Below are positions 34,850 through 44,816 of a stretch of DNA of 64,000 nucleotides, piece by piece. Under the pieces are notes generated by a model. The model was not told where the DNA came from. It saw only the letters and a list, made by a program, of their open reading frames with translations, and ran no database searches. Numbering within the stretch: the first letter of the stretch is position 1; each line of letters begins with the position of its first letter. Origin of the DNA: Wurfbainia villosa (taxonomy: Eukaryota; Streptophyta; Magnoliopsida; Zingiberales; Zingiberaceae). The stretch is from assembly GCA_025175895.1 (NCBI GenBank), contig CM045992.1, positions 93,104,800 through 93,168,799 of the forward strand, given 5' to 3'. Made by a program: the position numbers and the translations under genes.

Positions 34850-35400
34850 TCAATCTAACCATCTCCATAAGAGTCTTATTCCTTCGCTCCGCTACACAAT
34901 TCTGCTGGGGTGTATTAGGTGCAGACAGTTAGGATTGAATCCTAGCCTCTGATAAGTAACTCCTAAACTCTCCCAAGAGGTACTCACTACCACGATCAGA
35001 TCGCAGTGTCTTGATACTTTTACCTTGACGTTTCTCCACATCAGCCTTGAATTCTTTGAACCTGTCAAAGCATTCTGACTTGCGGCGCATCAAGTAAATG
35101 TATCCATATCTTGAATAATCATCTATAAAAGAGATGAAATATTCAAAACCACCTCTAGCCTGGATAGACATAGGACCACACAAATCAGAATGAACCAATT
35201 TCAACACATCTTTGGCTCTATACCCCTTGGCCTTAAAAGACCTCTTGGTCATTTTACCTTCCAAGCAAGATTTGCAGGTTAGGAAATTTTCCACTACCAA
35301 TGAACCTAAAGGTCCATCATCTATCAACCTTTTAATTCTACTCAGATTAATATGACCTAACCTTAGATGCCAAAGATATGTTTGGTTCACTTTTGAAGCT
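34850..35400 (-). pseudogene. pol: E pol, GAG-pre-integrase and integrase core
   Basis: At 34929-35390 the frame has the HHCC zinc-binding part (LWHLRLGHINLSRIKRL, later CKSCLEGKMTKRSF) and the core with HSDLCGP (first Asp) and LRSDRGSEY (second Asp). A stop follows IQS at 34929. The downstream bases still encode NTPQQNCVAERRNKTL, with the catalytic Glu kept and a Gly changed to Cys. Integrase inserts the DNA copy into the genome; this copy needs at least one stop repaired to be whole. Confidence 0.85.
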
Positions 35401-35444
35401 TCTTTTCTCTTATTAGATTTAGAAGATGAGTTATTTATTTCTAT

Positions 35445-35893
35445 TTACATCGTGGGAGTTTTTGGTTCAAGAGTGTATAAATTTCCTACCAATGCACCAG
35501 AATAGATAATCTCTCTATTCCTTTTTATAACAACTCTGTCATTAAAAGAAATAGAATACCCATCCATAAACAATTTAGAAACTGAAATTAAATTCTTTCT
35601 AAATGAAGGTACATAAAGGCAATTTCTCAGAACCAAAGTTTTATTCCTATCAAAAGATAAATAAACATCTCCCACTGTAATAGCCGCCACCTTCGTAGCA
35701 TTGTCCATGTAGACGGTAATCTCTCCCTCAACTAGTCATCTGGTTTTCTGAAACCCCTACAAAGAGTTGTAGACATGATCAGTGGCTTTTGTATCTACAC
35801 ACTAGGTACCAGTAGGTAACACCGCTAAACATATTTCAATGACTAAACTAAAAGGTATACATTTGTTCTGTTCCCGATTGGGATAGTCCACCT
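35445..35893 (-). pseudogene. pol: E pol, protease
   Basis: 35445-35708 reads MDNATKVAAITVGDVYLSF, LVLRNCLYVPSFRKNLISVS, the C-terminal half of copia protease. Upstream, 35710-35830, the active-site region reads CVDTKATDHV in place of the usual VDSGATDHV, so the Gly of the active-site triad is lost. Stops lie near 35750-35770. Protease is inactive. Confidence 0.78.
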
Positions 35894-35894
35894 T

Positions 35895-36692
35895 CTAATG
35901 TCTAGTCTGCTTGCAAGTGAAGTACTTGCCTTTCGGCTTCTTCACTCTTGCCAGAGATCCTGTCGCCATCTTTGCTATGCCTTGTTTCTTCTTCTTCTTA
36001 CCTTTCGGCTTAGAAGTAGAAACCTTTTGAGCAACCATGGTATGATCACTCTGAGGAAAAAGCTCCTCTGCCGCCTGGAGTTCTGTCAGAAGCTCCGCCA
36101 ACGAATACCACCTCTTATTCATGTTGTAGTTCAGGCGAAACTTTTTAAAACTTCTAGGTAGAGATTGGAGAATGATGTCGACCTGGGTTTCCCCATCGAT
36201 CTCCGCTCTAAGGACTTCCAGCTCATTTAAATGAGCCATCATCTTGAGAACATGATCCCTCACGGGTGTTCCCTCAATCATGGTGGTCGTCATCAAGTTC
36301 CTCATAGCTTCCTTCCTAGCAGCCCGATTCTGGTGTCCGAAAAGTTCCTTGAGATTGAGCATCATGTTATAGGTAATAGTCATGGCTTGATGCTGATGTT
36401 GCAACACATTTGACATAGAAGCCAAAATGTAACACCGCGCCATCTCATCTGCCTTGATCCACTTCCTATAACTCTCTTTCTCCTTTTCACTAGAATCATT
36501 CGTAGGCTTATGAGGACATTCTTCGAAGAGCACATATTTGTACTTCTCAACAATCAAGACAATGTCCAGATTCCGTTTCCAATCAACATAATTAGGGCAA
36601 GTAAATTTGTTTTCTTTTAGAATCATAACAAGTGGGTTGAAAGCCATTTTGAAAAATCTAAGAATCACAGTGATAAAAATGTTAGGTTTCAA
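35895..36692 (-). pseudogene. gag: E gag
   Basis: A 265-residue open frame. The second Met at about 36647 (MAFNPLVMILKENKF) is the likelier start because copia gag homology begins there. It contains YVDWKRNLDIVL, ADEMARCYILASMS, RNLMTTTMIEGTPV and YNMNKRWYSLAELL, the UBN2-type gag domain, then a Lys-rich stretch. The CCHC knuckle begins FTCKQTRH and stops at 35895, so the nucleocapsid part is truncated. It is the longest intact frame of element E. Confidence 0.85.
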
Positions 36693-37684
36693 AAATTTAT
36701 TGATTCCTCAAACAATAAAATTTTAAAATCAACTAACACCTTAAAATATCGAGAATATCGTATGCCACGATAGTGTGGACGTATACGAATTCAACATTTG
36801 TAAGAGGAGGTTTTACCCATTAATTTTATTATCCTATCAATCTTACTTTTTGACAAATAAAATTAATAGTTGGTTCCTCTTCGGCCCTACAAATAAAAGC
36901 AGTGACTTCAGTGGGGAGGATACTTTTATTTGCATCTTAGTGTTTACCATTATCCGATACTAAGGGAATTACCTTAGATTATGTGCCTTCCGATGGGGAA
37001 GTACACACGCTCCTAAACAATTTCCTATAACCATATTTGACCTAGTGATCTGCAAAACAAACTCATTCGATATGAAGGAAGGCACTCAGAGCCAACACGT
37101 AAGTTTATTCGCATCACATGTCAAATTGTAATGGAGGCCGCGGGAATTAAAAAAATATCTCTCTCCCACTTAGTAATTTAAATTTGAGGAATTTTCAAAC
37201 ACACACAACATGAATATCAAACAATAAGCAATAAATATGAAAAAAATTTCCAACTATTATGGCTTTTGTTTTCCAATATGCTTCCCATCATGTCACCACC
37301 TCGTCCACTCCTCCCTTAACCATGTGCAAGCCACAAGGGGATTCGAGCCGAGATAAACTATTTTAATTTACATCCATCGATCCTATACTCCACAAAGGAG
37401 TGTACAATATATCTAGATCGAAAGTAAATTAAAATGAGTTGCTAAACAGTGTCATATTTAATTACAAAAATTAAATACTAATCAGCCTCGTCAACCCCGA
37501 GGATTCTAATAATTAATTACAACCACAAACACACAATCACATACATTCACATAGTCATAATAGTTGGATCTTATGCCTACATGAAAAAAATTAGCCTATG
37601 CACATCTTACTATTATCCGACATAAACAATATATGATAAATGCGTGAAAGTAACCGAATCTAAAATACACAAAATCGAAAACTG
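36693..37684 (-). other. E leader between primer site and gag
   Basis: About 1 kb of AT-rich untranslated leader with no gene seen. Its position between primer site and gag is where packaging signals are expected. Confidence 0.65.
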
Positions 37685-37698
37685 TGGCTCTGATACCA
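37685..37698 (-). promoter_or_regulatory. E primer binding site
   Basis: On the minus strand TGGTATCAGAGCCA starts two bases after the 5' LTR end. It is a perfect match to the copia initiator tRNA-Met site. Confidence 0.9.
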
Positions 37699-37700
37699 CT

Positions 37701-39408
37701 TGAAGGGAAGTTGTTTCTCTTCGCTTCGGTCGCTTGTTTTTGGCTATCCTATCCCACGTCCCCGGAATAAAATTTTATTAGTTAAAACTAATCCGGACTG
37801 AGATGGATTACCCAAGCAACCGATTCATCATCGTGCTATTCAATTTGAGTGTTTTCTTGAACAAACTCGTTGTTCAAGCAACCTAACCCTTTTCCTTGAA
37901 TAGCCACAGAATAGATGATGTACGGATCATCAGTTTTTGTGTTTATGATCGGGGTCCATGTCAATCAACAACATACAAAATACAAAAGAACAAGAATCAA
38001 AATTAAACAAGATTATACCTCTTGTATTATATCTTGATCTTCTATTGTATTCCTATCCTTTTCTTGGACATCGTGTGGGCGACGATCTTCCAAGAATCGA
38101 AGCCTCTTATACCACGTATCTTCCCTTCCTTGCTCGCTTTGAACAAGGGAAGAAAACCCTCCCTTCTTCTCCTTGCATGTACCAGCCACCAAACTCCAAG
38201 TGTGATGTCCGCTGGTCCTAAGGAGAGGAGAGGAGGCGCCAACCAAAGAAAGGAAGAAAGGGGAAAAACCCTAACTCTTCTTGTCGCCGACCTTAGGACA
38301 AGGAGTAGGAGGCGCCAGCCAAAGAAAGGAAGAAGGGGCTAAACCCTAGCTCCTCTTTCCGTTGACCCTAGGAGAAGGAGAGGGAGGCACCGGACAAAGG
38401 GAAAGAAAATAAGGAAAAACCCTAGCTTTCCTCTTATTGCCGCCGACCCTAGAAGGAAAACCCTAATCCTTGCCACCTAAGCCTCTCCACTTCCACCACT
38501 TCACTTTTAAAGTCTAGGCTTCATGAGATATTTATAATAGGCTACAATAGGGACCATGAGGAGGAGTTGGATCTTGGCCACCCAATGGATCTGAACCACA
38601 TATAACCCGATCCATTCCACTAGAGGATCATCATTGATCTACCTCACCAACCCTCATAATTAAATATGGGCTCCACATATTATTTGTACAAAATATCTCT
38701 CCGTGGTTAAGATATCGAATGTCCATTAATTAATTAAATTACTGACAATTTAATTAATCAATATATAACTCCATGAGTAGTACCACTCATCCTTATTATC
38801 ATGTTGGACCAAGTCCACTTGTAGGATTTACATGATGAACTTTATGAGCTCCTCAAGGGGACATCATCATCCTAGTGTATAGGACATGGTTTCCTCCTAT
38901 AATCAACGACACGCCATGTAAATAATATTATTTCCCAACTTATCGGGCCTATCAATTTAACACATAAATCTCGCCAATTGGTAAATCAAAGAAATAAATA
39001 CTAAGTATATGTGCCCGTTATTATATCGGGATTAAGAGAATGTACACCATAATATCTGAGATCTGATTCAATTATATAGTCAGTATAAATTGAATCACCT
39101 TTAAATTGGTCCTGCTCAATACACACAAAGCGCACTAGTATAATTCTATGGTCAAGATAAACCAATACCAAATTACACTACAACCATGCTAATGGTTTGT
39201 CCAAAACCATCTTGGTTGTGAGCCTCCACTTATACTCTACAAGGAACTGATAACATGATCTTTTGTGTGACACCATACACCATGTTATCTATAATGTAAA
39301 GTATCAGACAATATGCATAAATATGAAATGCAAACAATGATCATGTGATTCTTATTTCAAAATGAAGATGGTCATACAAAAGCTAGGCTTTTAGTATACA
39401 TCCCAATA
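37701..39408 (-). repeat. E 5' LTR
   Basis: 1708 bp, aligned with 27447-29166 end to end. The outer plus-strand terminus is CCCAATA, against CTCAACA in the 3' LTR; the C-to-T change alters the LTR terminus. It drives transcription toward lower coordinates. The complement of the TATA box is near 38530. Confidence 0.9.
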
Positions 39409-39413
39409 GGTCT

Positions 39414-39982
39414 TTCTCCCCTTTTTCAATTTAAAGTTTAAGTTTTAAAAGGTAAGTTAAGTAAGCATTTACTTAACTTGGGCCAAAGATGTAATAAGTT
39501 AAGTTATCAAAAAAAAAATGATCCCTTAACTTTGAACTTTTCTTCCCCTTTTGCCATAAATTGAAAAGAGTGGGGGGTTTTGAAAAACATAGTTTTTAAA
39601 TTTAGTTTTAAGTCCAAGCATGTTCCAAATAAAATTTGAAAATTGTAGTTTAAACATAAGCTCATCTATTTGTATGTTCAACTCTATTTGAGTTTACTGA
39701 TATGGAATAATCAACAAGTCCTGATTAGAGTTGGTTAATTTATGTAATTATACTCTGTGGTTCATGTCGATGCACTATATCTACATCTGGAACTAGGAGT
39801 GAGGTCATAATATCTCATGCCCATCTACGTGGCTAAGTACACAAGCACATTAGTCCTATGTGTTGTGAGATGTGTTGACTCATTAAATCTATAGGTGCAA
39901 GATATCTAGGGTAAACCCTAAGCTAGTTCCATTAACATGAAAAGTAAATAATAGAGTATATAAAAAATATAAGTTGTAAATA
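39414..39982 (-). other. A noncoding 3' region, right piece
   Basis: Continues 27113-27446. It aligns with 300-787 of Z, including the region of the inverted repeat (ATATCTCAT near 39810 and GTGAGATGT at 39865-39873, with mismatches). No gene is seen. Confidence 0.65.
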
Positions 39983-40560
39983 CTACTCTATTACCCACCT
40001 GCCTAGTTTACGTCTTAGTAGACTAAACTCAACTTCGGGTAGAGGCTTGGTAAAAAGGTCGGCTAGGTTTGACTTGGATTCCATGTATTCGAGTTGTATG
40101 GTTCCGTTAGCTACATGTTCTTGAATAAAGTGGTGTTTGACCTCTATATGTTTGGTCCTAGGGTGGCATATGTGATTTTTGGTTAAGTTGATTGAGCTAA
40201 TATTATCTATGTGAGTTGTAATATTGTTGAAGTTTAAGTTAAAGTCTTGGAGAGTGTGCTTCATCCAAAGAAGTTGAGCCACACACTCACCCATTGTGAC
40301 GTATTCGGCTTCGGTGGTAGATAAGGCAACACAGTGTTGCTTCCTACTACACCAACTCACTAGACTCAAGATGAGAAGTTGACAGCAACTACTCATGCTT
40401 TTTCTATCGAGTTTACTACCGACATAGTCAGAGTCAGAGTAGTCGATTAGTTCGAACTCAATAGATCTAGGGTACCAAATACCTACGCTTAGTGTGCCCT
40501 TTAGATATCTAAGGATACACTTAACTAATGTTAGGTGAGACTTCGTAGCACAGGTTTGGA
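39983..40560 (-). pseudogene. pol: A pol, RNase H
   Basis: The 137-residue stretch at 39983-40396 covers almost the whole domain: SWCSRKQHCVALSTTEAEY, CVAQLLWMKHTLQDF, DNISSINLTKN, RTKHIEVKHHFIQEH and the tail LFTKPLPEVEF, ending at a stop in 39983-39985. The upstream part (40397-40560) reads GTLSVGIWYPRS-like sequence in a neighbouring frame. It is better kept than the Z copy. Confidence 0.85.
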
Positions 40561-40567
40561 ACCTTGC

Positions 40568-41460
40568 TTACATACTTACTGCGAATAGTATGTCAGGTTG
40601 ACTTGCAGTTAAGTAAAGGAGACTCCCTATTGCGCTCCTATAGTATTTTAGGTCAATAGGTTTTTCGTCTACATCTTTTCCTATATTAATATTTGTTGCC
40701 ATGGATGTATTAATGATTTTAGCATTTTGCATTCTGAAACGGTTAATTAATTCCTTAGCATAATTTTGTTGATGTAAATAGATTCCTTCCTTAGTTTGTT
40801 TAATTTGTAATCCTAGAAAGAAATTTAATTCTCCTACTAAGTTCATTTCAAATTCACTTTCCATGAGTGAAATGAACTCGTTTAGTATGATCGAATTAAT
40901 GGTTCCAAATATTATGTCATCGACGTAGATTTGGGCTATAAAAATTACTTTCCCTATAGATTTTACAAAAAGGGTTGGGTCGACTAAGCCGTGGCTAAAT
41001 TCTTTAGATTTAAGATATACAGAAAGCCTCTCATACCAAGCTCTAGGAGCTTATTTTAATCCATATAAAGCTTTCTTCAGTCTAAAGACATGGTTGGGTT
41101 TATCTAGGCTTTCGAATCCTAAGGGTTGAATAACGTACACTTCTTCCTTAATAAGTCCATTAAAAAAATGCTAACTTGACATCCATTTGAAATAATTTAA
41201 ATCCTCGATGTGCAGTGTATGCCAACAACATTTGGATAGATTCTAATCTAGTTACGGGGGCATAGGTTTCATTGTAATCTAACCCTTCTACTTGACTAAA
41301 CCCTTTCAATCTCTCTTTGTTTCTAACTACTTCACCTTTATCATCAAGTTTGTTTTAGAAGACCCACCTTGTTCCAATAATTGATTTATCTTTAGGTGGT
41401 GGTACTAATTCCCAAACTTTATTCCTAGTAAATTGAGCTAGCTCTTCTTGCATTACAATA
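40568..41460 (-). pseudogene. pol: A pol, reverse transcriptase
   Basis: 40568-40864 encodes ESEFEMNLVGELNFFLGLQ, QQNYAKELINRF and IGSLLYLTASQPDILFAVS. Upstream, about 40911-40945 encodes IFIAQIYVDDIIFG, the active-site box. Near 41035 is the complement of ALYGLK with a stop in place of Gln, and near 41180 MDVK/AFLNG with an extra base. Frameshifts and stops make it inactive. SIRE/Maximus-like wording. Confidence 0.82.
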
Positions 41461-42126
41461 ATCCAATCGGGATCAAGAAGAGCTTTTTCAATTGACTTGG
41501 GTTCGATTTTCAAAATCAAGGAAATTTGGCTAAGATTTCGATATGACGCTCTAGTTCAAACCCCTAGGTTAGGATCACCTATCACTTGGTCTATAGGATG
41601 ACTTGATTGAATTCTAGACTAACTTGGGTTAGGATCACCTATCACTTAGTCGATAGGATAATTTGATTGAATCCTAGACTGACTCGGGTTAGGATTAATA
41701 CTATACTCGATTTCATGGTCAGAGTTGAGTCTGGTATGAGTCGGTTCGTCAGTTGGTTCTACTAAGGGTTTTGTAGGTTCAAGTCCTTCATCAAATACTA
41801 CATTAATGGTTTCCTCAATTTTAAGGGTGTCATTATTATATACCCTATAGGCTCTGTATCCTAAGAAGATTCCGGTGGAGGTTTTGGATGTGAACTTTCC
41901 TAGGTAGTCCTTAGTGTTTAGGATATGTACCTTACATCCAAATACCCTAAAGTATTTAATGTTAGGTACTTTTGTCGTGGTAGGTTTCATATGAGCTCTT
42001 AAGGTGTCTCTTAACCATTAGGATTCTATTTTGGACATAACAAGTCGTACTAACAGCTTCTGTCCAAAACCTATCGGGTAGGTTGTATTCATTCAACATG
42101 GTCCTAGCGGCTTTTTGTAGGGTTCT
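41461..42126 (-). pseudogene. pol: A pol, integrase C-terminal part and linker
   Basis: 41962-42126 gives RTLQKAARTMLNEYNLP and FWTEAVST, the region just after the catalytic Glu; 41646-41990 gives KVPNIKYFRVFGCKVHILN, DYLGKFTSKTSTG and the linker with VVFDEG. The linker holds a 60-bp tandem duplication (41569-41628 and 41629-41688) absent from Z. The integrase stops abruptly at 42126, where D-derived sequence starts. The upstream part resumes at 55208, but about 150 residues, including most of the catalytic core, are missing. Confidence 0.82.
41569..41688. repeat. 60-bp tandem duplication in A pol linker
   Basis: Two adjacent 60-bp units, both starting TTAGGATCACCTATCACTT, with about six differences between them. 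The length is a multiple of three (20 codons). The corresponding place in Z (4671-4740) has one unit. Confidence 0.85.
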
Positions 42127-42349
42127 ACTTGGGTTAAACCTCATGTTTGAGATTAAAACCTCATGTTTGAGGTGTATCAGTCGACTGGGACCATGTGTCA
42201 GTCGATTGATGAGAGTCAACTAAGGTTTGACTGCGGGAAGTGTCCTAGCAGTCGATTGCCAGAGGTGGGCAGTCGACTGCTGGCCTAAGCAGTCGACTGA
42301 TCAAGGTGATAAGTTGACTGATGGCTAGATTTTCGGGCATAGAATGTTC
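42127..42349 (+). repeat. Inverted LTR segment at the D left end
   Basis: This piece (ACTTGGGTTAAACC to CATAGAATGTTCC) runs in the direction opposite to the rest of the D LTR. Its reverse complement aligns with about 54385-54600 of the D 5' LTR, including the two CTCAAACATGAG repeats. In the 5' LTR that segment lies directly beside CATACTTGCTAGACC, as it does here, but in the other direction. So it is a local inversion. Confidence 0.8.
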
Positions 42350-42948
42350 CCCCATACTTGCTAGACCACCCGTATCCTAGACCTAAGCCTTTTAGCCACC
42401 TCCATCAGCCTCGCGCCTATCGGATCCCTCCAAGTCATCCACGACTTGTTCATCCATACGCTAGCCTTCAAGTGCTTCCATCGACTATTATCATGCTAAC
42501 GGTATCTACACCACCAAGGTACATTAGACTTACACTGCCAAGACTCCGCTTGAACTTTACGTCGCCAATCATTGGACTTATGCTGCCAAGACTTCACCCT
42601 TGGACTTCTCAAATGCCAAGACTCAAGCTTGGACATTCCCTTGCAAATCCATGTAGGACTTTCCATGCCAAGACCCATGCTTGGACTTTTCCTTGCCAAG
42701 ACCCATGCTTGGACTTTACATGCCAAGTAAGACTTGGACTTTCCATGACATGGTCAACCCCAGTCAACCATCAAAATCCCCCTCGAGTCAAACTCGAGTC
42801 CGATCAATCATGACCCGGGTCGATTGCACCAATAATCTCCCCAAAACATTATCATACATCAATGTCAAACCTTCATGTCAAACATCAAAACATCGCTCGA
42901 GTCAAACTCGAGTCCGGTCAATCGTGACTTGAGCCGATTGCACCAACA
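42350..42948 (-). repeat. D 3' LTR, U3 part
   Basis: Aligns with 54601-55206 of the 5' LTR: CATACTTGCTAGACCACC, CATCCATACGCTAGCC, then minisatellite units with CCAAGACCCATGCTTGGAC. It ends GATTGCACCAACA at 42948. The last 115 bp contain the duplicated LTR start with a CTCCCCAAAAC tract between the copies. The R/U5 half is missing. Confidence 0.8.
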
Positions 42949-44816
42949 ATCTCTCCCTTTTTGATGTTTGACAAAACCACATACATTTGAGTTAGAACAC
43001 TAGCTAACTCAAATCTTCTTACCAATTATCCCAAATTGGTAATCCCATAAATTCTCCCAATAATTCTCCCAAACATTCTTCCCCTTTTAGACTAACATCA
43101 AAAGGTTCTCTCCATAGAGGTCAATGTCTCATATCCCAATGAGATCTTACAATCTCCCCCTTGGTCCAAAAATATCTAGGATGCCTACAATCTTTCTAGT
43201 GATAAGTCTCATATCACTCAAGAGAGGCAATCCTACAATCTGTCCCAATTTTCAAATTGAGTATCTAAAAATCCCATTTTTTCCCCTCATGAGAAAAAAT
43301 ATCATCCATCATCCCATGATGGATACCTCCCCCTAAAGGCTTGCTCCCCCTTTACCATTGCACCAACAATGTCCTTGGGAAGTCCCTAAGCCAATAGGAA
43401 TTCTAAACCATCAAAAATAAGGTTCAAAGTTCAACATAGAACTTTCCCATCCTTAAATTTTATACATCACCCTAACAACTATCCTAATCCATATCCAATG
43501 GATTTTCATCCTTTATAATGCTTCCTAAAGCTTATCCTAGGGTTAGGAGTGGTTAGAGAACTTTACCATAGCTGAAAACAGGCTAAACAACCTTATTTTT
43601 CCCGAAATCAGCCTATCAGTCAACTCTCTTAGAAATCATTCGAATGGAGTGCTCATCAGTCGACTATCATCAGGCGGTAGTCGACTGATAACTGAAATTC
43701 AAAATTTCAGTTATCAAAAATGAATTTCAAAAATTCATAAATAATTATACATAGTTTGAAAAATCATGAAACTTCATACGTATAATACTTATGAGCAATA
43801 CAATGGATGAAAAATATTTGAAAAATATTTTACCCATTAAAATAGGAGATTGATACAAAGTTCAAAAACCATTAAAACTTTAATATTTTTTATCTACTTT
43901 GTATCAACTTCTTCAATGGTGATTGCTATCAAAAGATAGACTTCACCAAGGTTTTCTAAAAGGATTTTAAAATGATTTTGAAAATCTATATTGGATCATG
44001 TTCTTTGGGCTTAATGTACATGGTTTGAACATAAGCTTTCCCAATGATCCACTAACATGATTTTAGATGAGTTTGAGTTCATCTACATGCAAAAACTATG
44101 CACCTTGAACTTAACTCATATCATATCATCTCACATGTATCTAGGGTGTATAAAACACACTCAAGTCAATGTGATTGTGAGATGTGGGTTTTGTTCTCCT
44201 AATCTGGGGTTTCATGCATTTTCCAAGGCAACCATACTTGATTCCCTTATACATGGGACTTCAAGTCATGCCAATTGTCCTTACTTCAATTTTAATCAAA
44301 TTAAATGCATGAATGATCATGGCATAAATGATAACATAATTAAACATGGACAATGATCATGATATCATGACATAAGATAACATCTACACATACATGACAT
44401 TTAAACTTAATCCTAAACATGATCATGACATATTAAATGATTAAAAGTAGATATGATGTCATGGCATGTTATATGGTAAACAAAGCATGGCAAATAAAAT
44501 GTATAGGTATAATAATACCTAAATTTTAATATTTGTTGCCATTTGATATAATTAAGTATATTTTGCCATATTACCCAAACTTCCCAAAGTGTGCCAAAAA
44601 CCAAAAATGGCACACCAAGACCTCTAAACCTAAATTGTGCCAATTTGATTGACTTATAAACTTCTTAAATAATATTGGCACATCCTAAATTCTTTTAGGA
44701 TTAAAATTCATACTTATTTCCAAGGCACCCATAACCTTGAAAATATTGTAAAGTGCCAACTTTGCTATGGTTGGGTTAGCTACCCATCCAATCAAGGTTG
44801 ACACACCTAAACCCAT
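42949..44816 (-). other. D polypurine tract and noncoding domain
   Basis: The minus strand has AAAAAGGGAGAGAT at 42949-42962, the polypurine tract. Then comes the family noncoding domain: LTR-start-like stretch and purine runs near 43325-43372, AT-rich TCATGACAT-type block (44240-44500), and inverted-repeat arms CATCTCACA (44127-44135) and TGTGAGATG (44176-44184). No gene is seen. Confidence 0.68.

Larger units (their letters stand above)
27447..39408 (-). mobile_element. Element E: complete copia retrotransposon (Tork/Angela-like)
   Basis: Minus-strand copia of 11,962 bp including a 3.5-kb nested solo LTR. LTRs at 37701-39408 (5') and 27447-29166 (3'), primer site 37685-37698, polypurine tract 29167-29178, then gag, protease, integrase, RT and RNase H in copia order. 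Flanks are GGCCT (27442-27446) and GGTCT (39409-39413). The outer end of the 5' LTR reads ATA instead of the expected ACA. RNase H wording (AKEVVWLKNFL) differs from A and Z, so it is another lineage. Several frames carry stops, so it is not autonomous now. Confidence 0.9.
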
